A stretch of 64,000 nt of DNA from Lactifluus volemus (taxonomy: Eukaryota; Basidiomycota; Agaricomycetes; Russulales; Russulaceae). The stretch lies in NCBI GenBank assembly GCA_022376515.1, contig WTXI01000004.1:434001-498000 (forward strand), written 5' to 3'. Positions 33,575 through 44,372 of the stretch are shown here, piece after piece (positions within the stretch are counted from its first letter, which is position 1; the number at the start of each line of letters is the position of its first letter). The position numbers and the translations under genes were made by a program. The notes under the pieces were generated by a model. It did not search any database. It saw only the letters and a program-made list of their open reading frames with translations, and was not told where the DNA came from.

Positions 33575-35159
33575 TCACGGGGCCACCTCTGGGTCCAGAG
33601 GAGTATCGAACATCGAACGATTCACCAAACGCAGGCTGACAGGACGGCCTGCTACTTGACGTTCATCAAGAAATGTGGTAATTGCGTCCCGTACATCGCG
33701 ACCTCCACAATATCCAACTTCCTCAAGGTTGGGAAGGAGCTCCAGCGGTAGCTCTCCATCATCCGATGGTAAGGAACGGAAGATTTTGCTGACAAGATGA
33801 TCTTGCACATGAATAGTCTTCGCGTTGGTGAACGGCCTAAGAAGTCCACGCCACTGTCTTCGGTCGACATTGTTGAGCCATTGTGATGCCAGTGATCGAG
33901 AGCGCTCTTGGTAGCCGAATGCGACTTTCTTGACAACAGAAAGTAGGGGTGAAAGTGTACGAAAGAATTGCACCGCAGACGCAACCTGCCAGTCGATACG
34001 TCCGCACATGATCTCCAACATCAAAGGAGTGTCCCATTCCCGAGGCACCACGTGTAAGGAAACGGAAATCACACCGAATGTCACTTGGACAGCGCTAAAT
34101 GTGAAGTTCTTGGATGTTTGCATGAACCGCAAGAGGTGTGGAGAAGTGAAGGAGCGCTGATTAAAAGCATAGACATGAAGTTTGTTCAGGGAAGGAGCAC
34201 TGATACTAGCAACAAGGTCCTCCAAATAGGTGCCCACACCTTGGAACTCAAACCATTGTAGCTTGGGAAGTATGATCGTGTTCGGAGTCTGGCGCGACTG
34301 CCTTTTAACATCACGGTTGGGGAGAGGATGGGAATGAGTCGGCCATGTAGCGAACACCCACCAGCTCTTGTCCATAAGGCTACGTCGGGTAATCATATAA
34401 CTTGGAGGGTATACAGGCACGCAGGGATATTGGCTACGAGAAGCGAGAGACTGATGAGCGCAATGGCAGGATTGTTACATAAATTGATCCAGTTGATGGA
34501 AGGCAAGCTGTCGATAATCTGAGATGGCGTAGATTGGGGGCTTGAAACGCTACAGGAAGCATCACTTCGGCCCGAGAATGGATATACATGCGTTCCAGAA
34601 TTGGCAATTGATCATTCATAACCGTGACGAACTTCTCCACATTTGGGAGCTTCCAAAAGTAAATGCGACGAATACGATCAGGGTGCGAAAGTGCGAGCAA
34701 TAGACCCGATTCATCTTTTGCTGTAAACTCGCGTACAACAGCGTAATAACAGATGACGAGTGGTAGAGGTGGTGAATGTGCGAGCATCTTCGCTACAGGC
34801 ACGCCATTGGTGCAGAACAGATGAAGGTTGAGCTGGGAAGGTGATTCAAGAATAATATTTCGCCATTGTTGACAAACATGTGCCAGCCTGTACCACCAGC
34901 GTTGGTAGCCCCAAGCATAGACCGTGACAGTTACGTCGTCATATTCGTCCGGATCTGCCGGCCGGCAAAGACGAAAGATATTGAGAAGGATATCGTCGTT
35001 GAGGATGTGGATAGGTGAGTGTCGTCTATTGCAGTTAAGCCCTATTGATTCGGAACAGATCAGGGACACAAAGGTCATGATTTGGAATTGCTTACGTCGG
35101 CCGAGCCTCCTAATCATGATGAGAGGATGATGAATTATGTTAGAGAAACAACCAGACAT
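33575..35159 (-). pseudogene. FB11: F-box/LRR-like gene broken in mid tail
   Basis: Exon 1 starts at 35159 (MSGCFSNIIHHPLIMIRRLGR), intron 35095-35042 (GTAAGC..AATAG, 54 nt), and the F-box is complete (HSPIHILNDDILLNIFRLCR, WWYRLAHVCQQWR). The frame holds to the LSTACLPS segment and ends at 34434. Between about 34410 and 34520 the paralogous region (normally SPLLTT..YFPPSYIL) shows several small insertions, deletions and substitutions. The tail then continues in another frame from 34420 to 33575, ending SMFDTPLDPEVAP. The product would be an F-box protein lacking most of its tail. Confidence 0.75.
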
Positions 35160-36376
35160 TTTCAGGGAGGTGAGTAATGACGTGGATGCGATTGAAGAGC
35201 GTACGTAGCCCCTTGGACCATTCGGTGCTGACATATATCCAGAATAGGGCATCCACCTCATCATCCGATCGTCACCCCTCACATCCCCCTTTCTACACTC
35301 AAACACCGTTTTCTCCACCTTCAAGCGCTGTCCACCAACGCCACGTCACGACCGCAAAAAGTGCATGAATATGGACGCACAGACCTACTAAATGGAAGAT
35401 AATCAATCGCGCAGGCGGACACCACCTTTGGCCCGCGAGAGGTCGCATATATCTTGTTTCATACTACCATGACGTCTTCGCTCCATACTGCCATGGCCCA
35501 GAGCCAAGACCAATTTCAAGGCCAGCTAGAGCGTAGACGACGGTCGCTGGTTAGTACTGGTGGTGATCCCCGTACGTACCACAAACCGTAATACGATTGT
35601 CGTGGTATTGCCGATTTCTGACGCTGTGCGCAGTTATTCTCACTACACCTAAACTACGTCACTGTCCTTGTCTCCCACCCCACCTTCCCGCATCGCATCG
35701 TGCTACCACAGCGATTACAACTATGCTTCCGTGAGCCGCAATCGCACCGTTAATACACGTGCAGTCGAAGCATTCGTATCCTTGGTACTGGAGCCGGACA
35801 AGTATGCGTCAAACGTGAATGTGCAGTGGTGAGATGGATGCGCGGGGAGCGCTAAGCGGGTGAAGAGAATTCCACACAAACGACGGAGAAATGGAAGGTC
35901 ACGTGATTGCAAGACTCGATAAGCGGTATTAGGCATACTAGTAACATAACCTCGCTTCCGAGCTCGAGTGACCAGTAAGTATCTTTATGATCCCGCTCTG
36001 ACAATTACTAAATTGTGGTGTCATAGAGCTAGAGTATATTCAAGCTGTACGTAGATACATCGCAAGGAAATGACACCGTACTCGAAATGCGAACAACGAC
36101 GGCCGACACGTATGGAGAGAGAAATTATACTTAGAGAACCTGAGGAGGGGTACGTGAAAACTACCATGAGTGCATACACCTATATTAACTAAGATAAGCT
36201 AGTTGGGCCGCTTTTATGCGATCTCATCAAGGACTAAAATCTGGTGGTCATCATGAGCAGGATAGTAGGCGGGTGTAACGGTGTGAGCGCGACTAAGTTA
36301 TGAGTAGTTGTGTCGAGACGTACCGTGACCTCGATCCACCAATTACTAGTAGCTCCATTGTTGCAGCGCTCACACG
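35160..36376. other. Spacer: FB11 5' flank and a gamma copy 3' of FB12
   Basis: 35160-35600 is a shortened 5' flank related to those of FB3 and FB6. About 35640-36160 is a gamma block (GAGATGGATGCGCGGGGAG at about 35830). 36180-36376 has the GGTGGTCATCATGAGCAGGA type of sequence found just 3' of F-box stops. No gene supported. Confidence 0.45.
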
Positions 36377-37902
36377 CTATACAATCCAAGGGGTATCGAA
36401 CATTGAACGATCCACCAAGCGCAGACTGACGGGATGGCCTGCTAGTTGTCGTTCATTAAGAAATCTGGTAAACGCGTCCTGAGCATCGCTTCCTCCAGAA
36501 TATCCAACCTCCTCAAGATTCGGAAGGAGCTCCAGTGGTGGCTCTCCATCGTCAGATGGTAAGGAACCGAAGATATTTTGGTGAGACCATCTTTTACGTT
36601 AATGGTCTTCACGTTGGCGAACGGCCTAACAAGTTCTCGCCATTGTCTTCGGTCGAGGATGTTGGACCATTCTGATGGTAGATAGTGCTCGTCGTAGCTG
36701 AATGCGACTTGCTCGACAAAACAAAGTACAGGTGAAAGTGTACCAAAGAATCGCGCCACAGACACTATCCGCCAGTCGAGATGTCTGCACATGATCTTCA
36801 ATATCAAGGGAGTGTCCCACTTCCAAGGGACCGCATGTAAGGAAATGGCAAGGGCACCGAAAGTTACCTGGACAGTCCTATATGTGAGGTCCTCGGATGA
36901 TTGCATGAACTGCGAGAGGCGTGGAACCGTAAGGGGGAGCACATTAAAAAGATTGACATGAAGGATGCTGAGGGAAGGGGCCCTGATCCGGGAAACAAGG
37001 CCTTCCAAATATGTGGCCGTACCTCGGAACACAAACCGGCGTAGGTTAGGGAGTATGATCGTGTCCCGAGTATAGCTCAGCTCCCATCCAACACGATTGA
37101 GGAAAAATTCAATGTACAGCCTCTCCAGCTGGGCATAAGCGAAAGTAGGGTAAGTATATAACTTGGAGGGAAATAGTCGGATGCCGTGATATTGAGAAGC
37201 GAGAGAGTGACGAGTCCCGCACCACTAATTGTGAGTAAGGGTGATCCAATTGGAAGGTAAACCGACTTCAGTATGAGATGGCGTAGATTGGGGGCTTGAA
37301 ACGTCACAGGAAGGTCCACTTCGATCCAAGAATCGATATACATGTGTTCCAGAATGGGGAATTGATCATCCATAACATTGACGAACTTCCGCAGATTTGG
37401 CAGGTAAATGCGACGAACGCGATCACGGTGTGAGAGTGCGAGCAATATACCCGATTCATCTTCTGCTGTTATCTCCCGATTATTGTGATAATAGATGGTG
37501 AGTGGTAGAGGTGGTGAATGAGCGAGCATCTTCGCTACAGGAACACCGTTGGTGCAAAAGAGATGAAGGTCGAGCCGGGATGGTGATTCAAGAATAAGAT
37601 TTCGCCACAGTTGACAAACATGTGCTAGTTTGTACCACCAACGTTGGCGGGGCCAAACAGCAACCGTCCTAATCCATCATGATATTCGTCCCGATAAAGA
37701 TGAAATATATTGAGAAGGATGTCATCGTTCAGGATATGGGTTGGTGAGGGTGGTCTATTGCTGCGGAGCCCTATTAATTTGCAAGTTTGTCAACCGAATG
37801 AACAGATCAGGGACACAAATATTTGGAACTCACGACTTGGTTCACGTCGGCCGCCAGCGAGCCTCCTAATGAAGGGTTTGGGATCAAGCAGCAACCAGGC
37901 AT
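36377..37902 (-). pseudogene. FB12: heavily broken F-box/LRR-like gene
   Basis: Every part of the family pattern can be found but in several frames. Exon 1 (ATG 37902) is frameshifted near 37880. The F-box loses one base near 37670 (stop in frame after NVGGTN-like sequence). The first tail half is open 37529-37077, the second from 37032 to about 36575, where another shift follows KDGL. The original end (RLVDRSMFDTPWIV, stop at 36377) is still recognisable. At least four lesions make it clearly dead. Confidence 0.78.
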
Positions 37903-39179
37903 TTTCAGGGTGAGCAATGACGTGGATATGATTGAAGGATTCACGGTGTACACTGGACACTGGAGCTGGCAGTACTAATAATGTGTAGGCCTCATGTGGA
38001 CCATGCTCGCATCCTCGAGGTGGTAGACTGGCGTCGAGTGATATCCAGAATGGGACGCTGACGTCTATTTTGACGCATCGTCACGAGTCGCACTCCACAC
38101 ATTCCCACGGCTCCTATCTTCATATGCGTGGTATCATGAACCGGACCAGGGCTGCTGGAGTTGGAGGCTGTAGCGGGTCTTTCAAGTGCGTGCGTGAGGA
38201 AGCATCCCGTCCTTGGATATGAGGCTGTCCGACATGGTGGATAACTATCTGCCTTAACGCAATTTAATTATGTGGTCGTCATGAACAAGGCAACTGGTAT
38301 GAGAGTGAGCTCTAGTGAGCTATGGAGATGACGTACTGGTCCCACCACCATTGTCACAGCAGCGCTCACACGTGCCACTGATAGCTTGTCAATCCGAGTA
38401 CGAGTCATCGAGGACCATTGAATAATGTCGATCTTGTCTAAAACATATGTTGTATCCGCCCCAGGTTCGAGGGTGCGCGTCTTCGCCATTTTTGACGAGC
38501 CTACGGTCCGGCGTTAAGCGGAGGATGTACCTCGAGTCCGGTGACGGCTTACCGATCGCTTTTATCCTCGCCATGCTGCACCACCAGCTTCTCCTGAGTC
38601 TTAACCTTACCTCGGAATATCGTACATGAAAGCGCCTCTTGCCTATAGCCTTCCACACGACAAGACCCTCAAGATGGTCATTCACGAAGTAGCAAATCTG
38701 AACCAATTCGTTTAGAAGAAAGCTGAGGCTAGTTGAAAAAAAAAGGTACCTATCGATGAGAGTGGCGGAGTATCCTCAGCTGATCACAGTAAACACGTCA
38801 GATTCACAGTAGCACATGTCGACATATTTTGAAGAAAGGTCTGGGAAGGGTGACTGACTTGTGCACAAAGCAAACGGATGAAGAGACCTCTACTGTACTC
38901 CGAGGCGCCAGATTGTCTTAGTCATAGTAGGTCACGGGATTGCAAGACTTGGCATAAACGGCCGTAGAGTGTACGTAAATACATCGCAAACGAATAACGA
39001 TGGCCAATACGTATGGACAATAGATGCGATCTCATCAATGACTAGTAAAATCTGGTGGTCATCATGAACATGAGAGTAGGCGGGTGTCACGTTGTGAGCA
39101 CGATTAACATATGGGTAGTTTAAGTCGAGACATACTTCGATCCACCAACTACTATCTCCATTGGTGTAGCATCCACACG
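37903..39179. other. Spacer with remnants of a lost F-box 3' end and block delta
   Basis: 37903-38130 is the FB12 5' flank. About 38240-38370 (TTTAATTATGTGGTCGTCATGAACAAGGC) matches the 3' spacer of FB17 at 54310-54440, though no F-box body is attached. 38460-38640 is a block-delta fragment (TTCGAGGGTGCGCGTCTTCGCC). 38700-39179 resembles 33100-33540 and leads into the 3' end of FB13. The 105- and 122-codon ORFs here are not conserved. Confidence 0.45.
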
Positions 39180-40712
39180 CTACAGATACTGAGGGATATC
39201 GAACATCGAACGATCCACCAAGCGCAGGCTCACGGGATGGCCCGATACTTGTCGTTCATGGAGAAATGTGGTAAATGCGTCCCGGACATCACCTTCTCCA
39301 GAATGTCCAACTTCCTCAAGGTCCGGAAGGAGCTCCAGTGGTGGCTCTCCATCCTCAGATGGCAAAGAACTGAATATTTGGCTGACAAGATCGTCTTGTA
39401 CATGAATAGTCTTCACGTTGGTAAAGGGCCTAAGAAGTTCACGCCACTGTCTTCGGTCAACATTGCTGTGCGATTCTGATGATTGATTGTGCTCTTGGTA
39501 GCTGAATGTGACTTGCTCGACAACAGATAGTACGGGTGAAAGTGTACCAAATAATTGCACCCCAGATGCTACCTGCGAGTCGAGATGGCTGCACTTAATC
39601 TGCAACTCCAAAGGGGTGTCCCACTTCCAAGGGAACCCATGTAAGGAAAGGGCACGTGCACTGAAAGATACCTGGACAGCGGTAAATCTGAGGTTCTCGG
39701 ATGATTGCGTGAACTGTAAGAGGTGTGAAAAAGTAAAGGAGAGCTGATCAAAAAATTCGACATGAAGGAAGCTGAGGGAAGGGACGCTGATACGAGTAAC
39801 AAGGCCCTCCGAATAGGCACTCAGACCTCGGAACTCAAACCAGCGTAGGTTGGGAAGTGTGACTTGGGTCATGTCCGGGGTCTGGCGCGACTGACTTTCA
39901 ACATCACGGTTGGGGATCATGATAGGGGATTGAAATTCAATGAACAGCGTCTCCAGCTGGGCCATAAGCGAAAGTTGGGTACGTAGGTGACTTGGAGGGA
40001 AGTAGGCGGATGCCGGGATACGAAGAAGATAGAGAGTGACAAGTCCCGTGGCAGTTGTGAGTAAGGGTGATCCAATTGGAAGGGAAGCCGTCAACAGTCT
40101 GAGATGGCGTAGATTGGGCGCTTGAAACGTTATAGGAAGGACCACTTCGATCCGAGAATCAATATATAGGCGTTCCAGAATTGGGAATTGATCATCCATA
40201 ACCGTGACAAACTTCCCCACATTTGGCAGCTGGAAAAGGTCAATGCGACGCACGCGATCACGATGCGAAAGTGCGAGCAATATACCCGATTCATCTTCGG
40301 CTGTTATCTCCCGATCTACAGTGCGATAATCGATGGTGAGTGGTAGAGGTGGTGAATGTGCCAACATGTCTGCTACAGGCACACCGTTTGTGCAGTAAAG
40401 ATGAAGGTCGAGCCGGGATGGTGACCCAAGAATAATATTTCGCCATAGTCGACAAACGTGTGCCAGATTGTACCACCAACGCTGGCGGTGCCAATAAATC
40501 GTGGTCACCCCAGTTTCCTCGTCATATTCGTCCAGTTCTCCCAGCCGATAAAGATCAAATATATTGAGAAGCACATCGTCGTTGAGGATGTGGATAGGTG
40601 AGTATAGCCTATTAATGTTAAGCACTATCATTTCGCAAGTTTGTGAACAGATCAGGGACACAAAGGTCATGACTTGGAATTGCTTACGATGGCTGAGCCT
40701 TCCCACTGGCAT
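39180..40712 (-). CDS. FB13: F-box/LRR-like protein, intact, relocated start
   Basis: Predicted SCF substrate receptor of 489 residues when spliced. Exon 1 is only 25 nt (40712-40688, MPVGRLSH), intron 40687-40625 (GTAAGC..GATAG, 63 nt), exon 2 40624-39180. The ancestral ATGCCTGG start is deleted from this locus and the next in-frame ATG is used. The 63-nt intron has no stop and is a multiple of three, so retention would give 510 residues with a hydrophobic insert (VMTFVSLICSQTCEMI). F-box: SPIHILNDDVLLNIFDLYRL, long loop, WWYNLAHVCRLWR. The tail includes QWRELLRPFTNVKTI and ends SMFDIPQYL. Confidence 0.84.
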   Translation of the reverse strand: MPVGRLSHRKQFQVMTFVSLICSQTCEMIVLNINRLYSPIHILNDDVLLNIFDLYRLGELDEYDEETGVTTIYWHRQRWWYNLAHVCRLWRNIILGSPSRLDLHLYCTNGVPVADMLAHSPPLPLTIDYRTVDREITAEDESGILLALSHRDRVRRIDLFQLPNVGKFVTVMDDQFPILERLYIDSRIEVVLPITFQAPNLRHLRLLTASLPIGSPLLTTATGLVTLYLLRIPASAYFPPSHLRTQLSLMAQLETLFIEFQSPIMIPNRDVESQSRQTPDMTQVTLPNLRWFEFRGLSAYSEGLVTRISVPSLSFLHVEFFDQLSFTFSHLLQFTQSSENLRFTAVQVSFSARALSLHGFPWKWDTPLELQIKCSHLDSQVASGVQLFGTLSPVLSVVEQVTFSYQEHNQSSESHSNVDRRQWRELLRPFTNVKTIHVQDDLVSQIFSSLPSEDGEPPLELLPDLEEVGHSGEGDVRDAFTTFLHERQVSGHPVSLRLVDRSMFDIPQYL

Positions 40713-42866
40713 TAGGAGAAGATAGCTTTATGATAGAGCAGCGAGTAATGACGTGGATGCGATTGAAGAGTGTACAGTGTGTGTGGCGGTGGCGGTGTCC
40801 TTGGCTAAGGTGGGCGTTGACCTATATTCAGATTGGGCGCTTGCGTCCACCTTCCTCGCCATTGTCACCTCATTATGAGCCACTTATCGCACACACCTAC
40901 ATTTATATTATATGCGCGCAGATACGGAGCGGACTGGTCAATACCTTACCACCTTCAAACACTTCTGGTGCTGAGTACCAACGCCACGTCACGAACAGAT
41001 ACCGCACAGACCACCACGAATATGGACGTACAACTTTGCTTTGGCGTGCGTTATTTCGTCTCCCAATGATAATCACTGCAGCGAAATACCATTAAAAACT
41101 GACTGGCTTACTGACTGATTCTTGAGGGATCATCGATCGCGCAGGCGGACACCGCCAAGTGGGCGAGAAAGGTCGCAAGGATCAACACGATATATATATT
41201 TTGTACTAGGATGACGCCATCTCTCCTTGCTGCTATATGGCTCCTGCAACCGCGAACGCAAGTGGAGAAGAGCGGTGAATAAGCTACCATGAGATCGACT
41301 TTCATCTCGATTCGCCTTTCCCCAGAGCATCGAACAAATCATAATCTATTTGTATGTATCCATGATTCCACATCGGTCAGATGGCTATATACAAATAGGT
41401 TTATTTTGAATACAAGGATCATAATCACAAACGATTACAATTGTAGCCTGAACGGGAGGCTGCGGTGAGTCTTCCAAGTGCGCGCGTCCATCGTGGGATA
41501 CTATTAACGAAGATGGGCATGAAGTGGATGTCGCGAGAATGTTGGGCTCACCTTCTATACGCGCCGGGATGACGTACAAGATGCGACCACAACAAAGTTT
41601 GGCCGCAATGTTTCATGAGTATATGTATGCATCCCAGGCCCTATATCGTCGATATTATCTGAGGCATATGCTGCATCCACCTCGAGGGGGCGCGCCTTCG
41701 CAAATATGGGGCATGTTTGCGAGCCCATGGTCCGGCGTTGAGCGGGGGATGTACCTCTTCCGAACTGTGAGACCGCTGGACCAACTAAGCATATAGATAT
41801 ATAATCAGATGGACATATATTAGCAAAAAAACGGAACCCACAACACACAGGACGTTCGTCAGCTCGGTGACGGCTTACCTATCGCTGGTATCCTCGCCAT
41901 TCTACATCACCGGCTTCTCCTGGGCCCTTTGCCTTACCCGAAAAATCGTACGTGAAACCGCCTCTGCAGGCTCCGTGGTACCATGTGCAACAACCTAACG
42001 CTCTGCGGGGTTTGATGTCGTGTAAAGCGAGCAAAGGCTTGAGAGACTGACCGCATCGCCATGGCGAGACGAACTTTGTACGTTTCCTAGTGGCAAGCTC
42101 AAAAACAGAGGTTGATATCTCGTCGGATTTGACAACTTGGACGCTTTGTAAAAAGATCGGTTCGGTTTCACTATTCACAAACAAACGGAGTTACTCACCC
42201 TTTTACAACCTCATTATACATAACTTCCCACCAGACAAGGTCAACAACACCCTCGAGCTGATCATCCACACCAATGGGAACTTGAACTACAGAAATAGGT
42301 GTACGGAGCGTTGCAGGATCTGGTTGACTGGTTGCTCGCCGTAGATACGCACCAGGTCCATCCTTAAAAGGGCTCAGGCTAGTTGAAAAAAAGTGGAGAG
42401 GCATATCGATAAAACAAACAAGTGGGATGAAGAGCAGCTAAAGTCCGAGACCCGGAATGACTTAGTCAGCACGTCACGGGTTTACAAGCTGTCAAGAAGC
42501 GGACCAATGAAAAGGAATTACAGTAATGATGGCCCAAGACATACGCATGATTTGTGCAGTCGCAAGGAACGTAGGGGGAAGAGAAATGATAATTAGAGAA
42601 ACTGAGGAAGAGTGTGCGATCATGCAACGAAATCGAAAGGGTACATGATGGTTATCGACTTTGCGTCTTGAAGACGCAAAGTGAGTATAGACCCATGTTG
42701 ATTAAGATAAACAAGTTGGGCTACTCAGTGTTGCGATATCATCGACAAAATGAATCCCGGCGGTTGACTGAAGAGTCGGTGTGAATGTGAGCTCGAGTGA
42801 AATATGGGTGGTTGTATCGAGACGTACTTCAATCCTTACAACCAGTGCTGCAGCGCCCACACGTAC
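40713..42866. repeat. 5' flank (type 3), block delta and FB14 3' spacer
   Basis: 40713-41340 is the 5' flank of FB13. About 41440-42400 is block delta, also at 45340-46500 and 56900-57910. Its ORFs (90 codons + at 41524-41796; 101 and 97 codons -) are alternative readings of the same repeat; the plus-strand reading (AMFHEYMYASQALYRRYYL) is matched by a similar one at 45400-45699. 42590-42866 lies 3' of FB14 and carries a perfect palindrome. Confidence 0.5.
42658..42682. repeat. 25-nt perfect inverted repeat 3' of FB14
   Basis: Arms ACTTTGCGTCTT and AAGACGCAAAGT with one base between them, about 185 nt past the FB14 stop. Could form a hairpin in a 3' UTR. Related copies lie at the same place 3' of FB15, FB16 and FB18. 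Confidence 0.8.
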
Positions 42867-44372
42867 TTAGAAATATTGATCCTCGAGCATCGAGCGATCC
42901 ACAATGCGGAGGGTCACAGGGCAGCCTGCTACCTGTCGTCCATTGAGAAATGTGATAAATGCGTCCCGAACATCGCTTTCTCCAGAATATCCAACCTCCT
43001 CAAGGTTTGGAAGGAACTCCAGTGGTGGCTCTCCATCTTCAGATGGTAAGGAACAGAAGATTTTGCTGACGAGATCATCTTGCACATGAATAGTCTTCAC
43101 GTTGGTGAATGGCCTAAGAAGTTCACGCCACTGACTGCGGTCGACATCGTTGTGCGATTCTGGTAATAGATAGTTCTCTTCGTAGCTGAGTGTGACTTGC
43201 TCTACAACAGAGAGTATGGGTGAAAGTGTACCAAATAATTGCACCGCAGTCGTAACTTGCCGGTCGAGATGTTCCCACCAGATCTGCAACAACACCTTCC
43301 GACTCGGAGGGGCCGCATGTAAGGAAAGGCTAACCACACCGAAAGTTACCTGAACAGCAGTAAATCCCAGGTTCTCGGATGTTTGTATGAACTGCAAGAG
43401 GCGTGGAAAAGTAAATGAGGGCTGATGGTCGAGATAGACATGAAGCCGGTTGAGGAAAGGGGCGCTGATCCGAGCAACAAGACCTTCCAAATATGTCGCC
43501 ATACCTGAGAATAGAAAGAAGCGTAGGTTAGGAAGTACGACCATATCCGGGGTCTGGTGCGACTGCCTTTCAACATCGCGGTTGGAAAGAGGGTAACGAA
43601 ATCCAATGGACAGACTCTCGAGCTGGAGCATAAACGAAATTCGGGTAAGTATATAACTTGGAGGGAAATAGGCGGATGCCGGGATATTGAGAAGCGAGAG
43701 AGTGACGAGTCCCGCGGCTGTAAGTAAGGGTGATCCAATTGGAAGGGAAGCCCTGAACAATACGAGACAGCGTAGATTGGGCGCTTGAAACGTTTCAGGA
43801 AGGACCACTTCGGTCCGAGAATGGACATACATGCGCTCCAAAATGGGGAATTGATCATCCATAGCTATGACGAACTTCCCCACATTTGGCAAGTCAATAT
43901 GGCGCACGCGATCACGGTGCGAAAGTGCGAACAATATACCCGATTCATCTTCTGCCGTTATCTTCCGATCATTGTCATAATCGATGGTGAGTGGTAGGGG
44001 TGGTGAATGTGTGAGCATGTCCGCTACAGGCACACCATTGGTGCAGAGGAGATGAAGGTCGAATCGGGATGGTGATTCAAGAATAAGATTTCGCCATAGT
44101 CGACAAACGTGTGCCAGTTTGTACCACCAACGCTGGCGGTCCCAATCAATCGTGGTCGCCCCAGTGTCGTCATCGAAATATTCGTCCAGATCCGAGACTG
44201 CCAGCCGATAAAGATGAAATATATGGAGAAGCACATCGTCGTTGAGGATATGGATAGGTGAGTATAGTCTATTAATGGCAAGCCCTATCATTTCGCAGGT
44301 TTGTGAACAGATCAGGGACACAAAGGTCATGACTTGGAATTGCTTACGATGACTGAGCCTTCCCACTGGCAT
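42867..44372 (-). CDS. FB14: F-box/LRR-like protein, intact, relocated start
   Basis: Predicted SCF substrate receptor of 480 residues spliced (501 with the in-frame intron retained). Exon 1 44372-44348 (MPVGRLSH), intron 44347-44285 (GTAAGC..GATAG, 63 nt), exon 2 44284-42867. F-box: SPIHILNDDVLLHIFHLYRL, then a long acidic loop with DLDEYFDDDTG before WWYKLAHVCRLWR. The tail has a QVTFGVVSLSLHAAPPSRKV segment shared with FB15 and FB18, so these form a subgroup. It ends VTLRIVDRSMLEDQYF. At about 43997-44005 the sequence reads GGTAGGGGTGG where most copies have GGTAGAGGTGG. Confidence 0.84.
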   Translation of the reverse strand: MPVGRLSHRKQFQVMTFVSLICSQTCEMIGLAINRLYSPIHILNDDVLLHIFHLYRLAVSDLDEYFDDDTGATTIDWDRQRWWYKLAHVCRLWRNLILESPSRFDLHLLCTNGVPVADMLTHSPPLPLTIDYDNDRKITAEDESGILFALSHRDRVRHIDLPNVGKFVIAMDDQFPILERMYVHSRTEVVLPETFQAPNLRCLVLFRASLPIGSPLLTAAGLVTLSLLNIPASAYFPPSYILTRISFMLQLESLSIGFRYPLSNRDVERQSHQTPDMVVLPNLRFFLFSGMATYLEGLVARISAPFLNRLHVYLDHQPSFTFPRLLQFIQTSENLGFTAVQVTFGVVSLSLHAAPPSRKVLLQIWWEHLDRQVTTAVQLFGTLSPILSVVEQVTLSYEENYLLPESHNDVDRSQWRELLRPFTNVKTIHVQDDLVSKIFCSLPSEDGEPPLEFLPNLEEVGYSGESDVRDAFITFLNGRQVAGCPVTLRIVDRSMLEDQYF

